The notes beneath the pieces were generated by a model. The model was not told the origin of the DNA. It ran no database searches and was given only the letters and a program-made list of their open reading frames with translations. DNA of 43,067 nucleotides from URHD0088 sp041488295 (lineage in GTDB: Bacteria; Pseudomonadota; Alphaproteobacteria; ATCC43930; CGMCC-115725), in contig JBGPOZ010000010.1 of the NCBI GenBank assembly GCA_041488295.1, positions 1 through 43,067 on the forward strand. Direction: 5' to 3'. Of this stretch, positions 39,989 through 43,067 are shown piece by piece. Numbering within the stretch: the first letter of the stretch is position 1; every line of letters begins with the position of its first letter. A program made the position numbers and the translations under genes.

Positions 39989-40082
39989 GGTTCAACACGA
40001 AGGCACGAAGGACACGAAGGTAAGAAAGGGCGCTCCGCGCCAAGAAAGATTCTTAGTGTGCTTCGTGTCTTTGTGGTTCAAG
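39989..40082. repeat. Inverted repeat with CACGAAGG words between flavodoxin and ligase
   Basis: The left arm carries three CACGAAGG-like words (39996-40020), the right arm their imperfect complement (40052-40082), with a central GGCGC-TCC-GCGCC hairpin (40029-40041). The layout (repeated-word arm, small GC hairpin, complementary arm) is the same as at 34861-35017. It fills most of the 233-nt gap before the ligase. Confidence 0.65.
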
Positions 40083-40187
40083 AATCCTCTCCACCTTCGC
40101 CGCGAGCCCCGTGGTAAACAGGCAAGTCGTTGAACAAGCCGCGCCGAGAAACGCGGCGGCGAAATCGAGTGAGGGAGGTCGTCGACC

Positions 40188-41759
40188 ATGTCCGCAGGTT
40201 CCGTGCAGGGTCACGGACGCGTTTTCCCGCGCGAGTACAACGCCGCGGCCGATCTCATCGGGCGCAACCTGGCGACGGGTCGTGCCGGCAAGATCGCAGT
40301 GCGCGACGATCGCGGTAGCTATTCCTATGGCGAGCTCGCCGAGCGCGTCGATCGCTTCTCCGACCTCGTCACCGGCCTCGGCTTAGAGATCGAGCAGCGC
40401 ATCCTCCTCTGTCTCCTCGACACGATCGATTTTCCGACGGCGTTTCTCGGCGCGATCAAGGCCGGGATCGTTCCCGTGCCGGTCAACACGCTGCTGACTG
40501 AGGCCGACTACGATTTCATGCTGCGCGACAGCCGGGCGCGGCTCCTCGTCGTGTCCGAAGCCCTGCTGCCCGTCTTTGCGCCGATCCTCGCGAATCATCC
40601 CGCGCTCAAGGTCATCGTCTCGGGCGAGGATGGGCACGGGCATCCGCGCTTGTCCGACCTCAAGGCGCAAGCGAAGACCGGCGCTCCGGCGGCAGCGACG
40701 AGCGCAGACGACGTCTGCTTCTGGCTCTACTCCTCGGGCTCGACCGGGGCGCCGAAAGGTGCCGTTCATCTCCAGACGCACCTCGCGCTTACCGCCGATC
40801 TCTACGCGGAGCCGGTGCTCGGCATCCGCGAGGACGACACCGTCTTCTCGGCGGCGAAGCTCTTCTTCGCCTATGGGCTCGGCAACGCGCTGACCTTTCC
40901 CTTCGCCGTCGGCGCGACCAGCATTCTGATGGCCGAGCGCCCGACACCCGCCGCCGTCTCGCGCGTGCTACGCGAGGCGCGGCCGACCATCTTCTACGGC
41001 GTGCCGACGCTTTACGGCGCACTGCTCGCGAGCGCCGATCTGCCGAGCAAGAGCGAGTTGGCACTGCGGCGCTGCGTCTCGGCGGGCGAGGCGCTCCCCG
41101 AGGATATCGGCAAGCGCTGGGAGGAGCGGACCGGCATCGCCATTCTGGACGGCATCGGCTCGACCGAGATGCTGCACATCTTTCTCTCGAACCGCCCGGG
41201 CGACGTGCGGTACGGCACGACGGGGAAACCCGTCCCCGGCTACGCGATCCGCCTCGTCGACGAGGAAGGACGGCCCGTGAAGCCCGGCGAGATCGGCGAG
41301 CTGCAGGTGAGCGGGCCGACCAGCGCCGCCTACTATTGGAACAACCGCGAGCGCTCGCGCTCGACGTTCCTCGGCGCCTGGACGCGGAGCGGCGACAAAT
41401 ACATCGAGAGCGCCGACGGGTATTTCACCTATTGCGGCCGCACGGACGACATGCTGAAAGTCGGCGGCATCTATGTCTCGCCCTTCGAGGTCGAGGCTGC
41501 GCTCCTCTCGCATGAATCCGTGCTGGAAGCCGCCATCATCGGCCAACAGGACGAGCAAGGCCTCGTCAAGCCCAAAGCTTACGTCGTCCTGAAGGCGGGA
41601 ACCACGGGCGATGCCGGCCTCGCCGAGGCGTTGCAGCGCCATGTCAAGGAACGCCTCGCACCATACAAATATCCGCGCTGGATCGAATTCGTCAGCGATC
41701 TGCCGAAGACGGCGACCGGCAAGATCCAGCGCTTCAAGCTGCGTGAGCAAAGCCGATGA
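40188..41759 (+). CDS. Benzoate-CoA ligase
   Basis: The product has 523 residues of the ANL superfamily. The AMP-binding motif YSSGSTGAPKG is at about 181-191; FFAYGLGNALTFPFAVGA and DGIGSTEMLHIFLSN (A5, with an acyl pocket typical of benzoate ligases) follow, and YFTYCGRTDDMLKVGGIYVSP is the hinge region (cut: GRTDDMLKVGGIYVSP). The A10 lysine lies in TATGKIQRFKLRE (about Lys513). It converts benzoate to benzoyl-CoA with ATP, the entry step for BoxB. RBS GAGGGAGG precedes the ATG. Cluster position supports benzoate over other aryl acids. It is known as bclA or badA in other genera. Confidence 0.93.
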   Translation: MSAGSVQGHGRVFPREYNAAADLIGRNLATGRAGKIAVRDDRGSYSYGELAERVDRFSDLVTGLGLEIEQRILLCLLDTIDFPTAFLGAIKAGIVPVPVNTLLTEADYDFMLRDSRARLLVVSEALLPVFAPILANHPALKVIVSGEDGHGHPRLSDLKAQAKTGAPAAATSADDVCFWLYSSGSTGAPKGAVHLQTHLALTADLYAEPVLGIREDDTVFSAAKLFFAYGLGNALTFPFAVGATSILMAERPTPAAVSRVLREARPTIFYGVPTLYGALLASADLPSKSELALRRCVSAGEALPEDIGKRWEERTGIAILDGIGSTEMLHIFLSNRPGDVRYGTTGKPVPGYAIRLVDEEGRPVKPGEIGELQVSGPTSAAYYWNNRERSRSTFLGAWTRSGDKYIESADGYFTYCGRTDDMLKVGGIYVSPFEVEAALLSHESVLEAAIIGQQDEQGLVKPKAYVVLKAGTTGDAGLAEALQRHVKERLAPYKYPRWIEFVSDLPKTATGKIQRFKLREQSR

Positions 41760-41790
41760 CGGTCATCGAGGGTTTGACAGGGAGAACGCC

Positions 41791-42993
41791 ATGACGAAGA
41801 CGAAGAAGAGCCGACGGACCATCCTCAAGGGGATGGCGGCGACAACCGGGCTCATCGCCGCCGGGAGCTTCGTCCCGACGCGCTTTGCCATCGGACAGAC
41901 CGCCAAGGTGAAGCTCGGCCTCATGCTGCCGGCGACCGGCACCTACGCGCAGCTCGGCCAGGCGATCACCGACGGCTTCAAGCTCGCGCTCATGGAAGCG
42001 GGCGGGAAGCTCGGCGGGCGCGACTTCGAGATCGCGACGGTCGACGACGAATCGGAACCCTCGAAGGCGCCCGAGAACGCCAACAAGCTGGTGACGCGCG
42101 ACAAGGTCGATTTCCTCATCGGCACGGTGCATTCGGGCGTCGCCATGGCGATGGTGAAAGTGGCGCGCGACAACGACACGATGCTGATCATTCCGAATGC
42201 CGGGGCCGACGCCGCGACCGGGCCGCTTTGCGCGCCCAACATCTTCCGCAGCTCCTTCTCGAACTGGCAGCCGGCTTATGCCATGGGCAAGGTCGTCGGC
42301 GAGCGCGGCATCAAGAGCGCCGTCACCTTGAGCTGGAAATACGCGGCGGGCGAGGAATCGGCGAACGGGTTCAAGGAGAGCTTCGAGGCGGCGGGCGGCA
42401 AGGTCGTGAAGGATCTCTGGCTGCCCTTCCCCAATGTCGAGTTCCAGCCGCTTCTGACCGAGATCGCCTCGCTGAAACCCGCCGCCGTCTATGTCTTCTT
42501 CGCAGGCGGCGGCGCCGTCAAATTCGTCAAGGACTACGTGGCGGCGGGCTTGCGCAACACGATTCCGTTGTTCGGCGCCGGCTTCATCACCGACGGCACG
42601 CTCGAGGCGCAGGGCGAGGCGGCGCAAGGGCTCGAGACGACCTTGCATTACGGCGACGGGCTCGATCTGCCGAAGAACAACAGCTTCCGCGCCGCCTACA
42701 AGAAGGCCTATGGCCGCGAGGCCGATGTCTATGCGGTGCAAGGTTACGATGCGGGCCAGCTCCTGGCGCTGGGACTCGGCGCCGTCAAGGGCGACACGGG
42801 TGCGCGTGCGGCGCTCGTCGCCGCGATGGAGAAGGCCGAGATCGACAGCCCGCGCGGCAAGTTCACCCTCTCGAAGGCGCACAACCCGGTGCAGGATTTC
42901 TATCTGCGCAAGGTCATGGGGCTCGAGAACCGTGTCGTCGGCGTCGCCAGCAAGGCGCTCGCCGATCCGGCGCGCGGCTGCAAGATGGCGTGA
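41791..42993 (+). CDS. Tat-exported periplasmic binding protein, HAAT-type (probable benzoate importer subunit)
   Basis: The product has 400 residues. The N-terminus KSRRTILKGMAATTGLIAAG is a twin-arginine signal (SRRTILK) with a hydrophobic core, in contrast to the Sec signal of the related protein at 24877. The mature part is a type I binding fold (KVKLGLMLPATGTYAQLG, FEIATVDDESEPSKAPENA). It lies 31 nt after the benzoate-CoA ligase, with AGGGAGAA as RBS, so it is likely cotranscribed and binds benzoate or a related aromatic acid. Permease and ATPase genes would lie beyond the right edge. The ligand is inferred only. Confidence 0.88.
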   Translation: MTKTKKSRRTILKGMAATTGLIAAGSFVPTRFAIGQTAKVKLGLMLPATGTYAQLGQAITDGFKLALMEAGGKLGGRDFEIATVDDESEPSKAPENANKLVTRDKVDFLIGTVHSGVAMAMVKVARDNDTMLIIPNAGADAATGPLCAPNIFRSSFSNWQPAYAMGKVVGERGIKSAVTLSWKYAAGEESANGFKESFEAAGGKVVKDLWLPFPNVEFQPLLTEIASLKPAAVYVFFAGGGAVKFVKDYVAAGLRNTIPLFGAGFITDGTLEAQGEAAQGLETTLHYGDGLDLPKNNSFRAAYKKAYGREADVYAVQGYDAGQLLALGLGAVKGDTGARAALVAAMEKAEIDSPRGKFTLSKAHNPVQDFYLRKVMGLENRVVGVASKALADPARGCKMA

Positions 42994-43023
42994 GCGCGGC
43001 TTTCCTCTCCCGCGAGGCAGAGG

Positions 43024-43045
43024 CCCTCTCCCCTCGGGGAGAGGG
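43024..43045. repeat. Intergenic palindrome at the right edge
   Basis: CCCTCTCCCC (43024-43033), TC, GGGGAGAGGG (43036-43045) form a perfect 10-bp stem 31 nt after the binding-protein gene. It belongs to the same repeat type as the element embedded in the DUF374-KdtA linker at 6181-6201. It may act as a transcription end or mRNA-stabilising stem before the next genes. Confidence 0.6.
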
Positions 43046-43067
43046 AGGGGACCCGTGAAGCGGGGAG

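Noticed and set aside
1..43067. Signs of a prophage, integron, CRISPR array, defence island, tRNA or rRNA
   Set aside because: No integrase, transposase, cas gene, regular spaced repeats or tRNA-like cloverleaf was seen on either strand.

Overview
The window is a GC-rich, densely coded chromosomal segment from an alphaproteobacterium, probably a soil or rhizosphere type. The evidence is the fdxA-carD-rpoH neighbourhood, an RpoH with the sigma-32 box, DUF924, FkbM and SMR genes of alphaproteobacterial type, and the G/C-rich palindromic intergenic repeats. I see no phage genes, transposases, CRISPR array, rRNA or tRNA. The genus cannot be named from the sequence alone.

Layout, left to right. 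(1) 1-2933, plus strand: the 3' end of xseA, an M23 peptidase, a cupin-type metalloenzyme, a tiny ribbon-helix-helix regulator with its own promoter and inverted-repeat operator, and a small Cys-rich orphan. (2) 2963-8838, minus strand: late lipid A/Kdo assembly, read in the order msbA, a DUF374-acyltransferase/KdtA fusion, lpxK and an LpxL-type acyltransferase. Upstream on the same strand lie cbpA-cbpM (DnaJ-like co-chaperone and its modulator). (3) 10532-14386: a Pht5-like protein divergent from a D-2-hydroxyacid dehydrogenase, a Gfo/Idh/MocA oxidoreductase and a DUF924 protein. (4) 14389-20354, minus strand: a surface-glycan island with FkbM methyltransferase, glycosyltransferase, GT-C membrane glycosyltransferase, SAM methyltransferase, ArnC/GtrB-type GT2 and an SMR/ArnE-type half-flippase. 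(5) 20743-23761: fdxA, carD, a phosphoesterase-fold protein that has lost most metal ligands, and rpoH. (6) 23939-29453: an aroE-like gene and a complete five-gene Liv/HAAT-type ABC importer. (7) 29532-32105: a nuclease-fold protein and a cNMP-domain/patatin protein.

(8) 32102-43067 is an aerobic benzoyl-CoA (box) cluster and is the most interesting part. On the minus strand are boxC, boxB and, 12 nt behind boxB, an adrenodoxin-reductase-like FprA. Between boxC and boxR sits a plus-strand YtrA-type GntR regulator with a slipin. BoxR (XRE plus shikimate-kinase-like domain) is divergent from a small flavodoxin, benzoate-CoA ligase and a Tat-type periplasmic binding protein. No boxA (the usual BoxB reductase) is present in the window. 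An FprA and a flavodoxin are both embedded in the cluster, which suggests NADPH -> FprA -> flavodoxin -> BoxB as an alternative electron path. A perfect TGCA-N6-TGCA palindrome overlaps the boxC -10 box, and two degenerate copies lie in the boxR/flavodoxin divergent promoter, matching the operator type known for BzdR/BoxR.

Working together: benzoate would be imported by the periplasmic binding protein with permeases beyond the right edge, activated by the ligase, epoxidised by BoxB and cleaved by BoxC, with BoxR sensing benzoyl-CoA. The aldehyde dehydrogenase and beta-oxidation steps are not in the window. All functions are read from sequence motifs and family knowledge; no database search was run.
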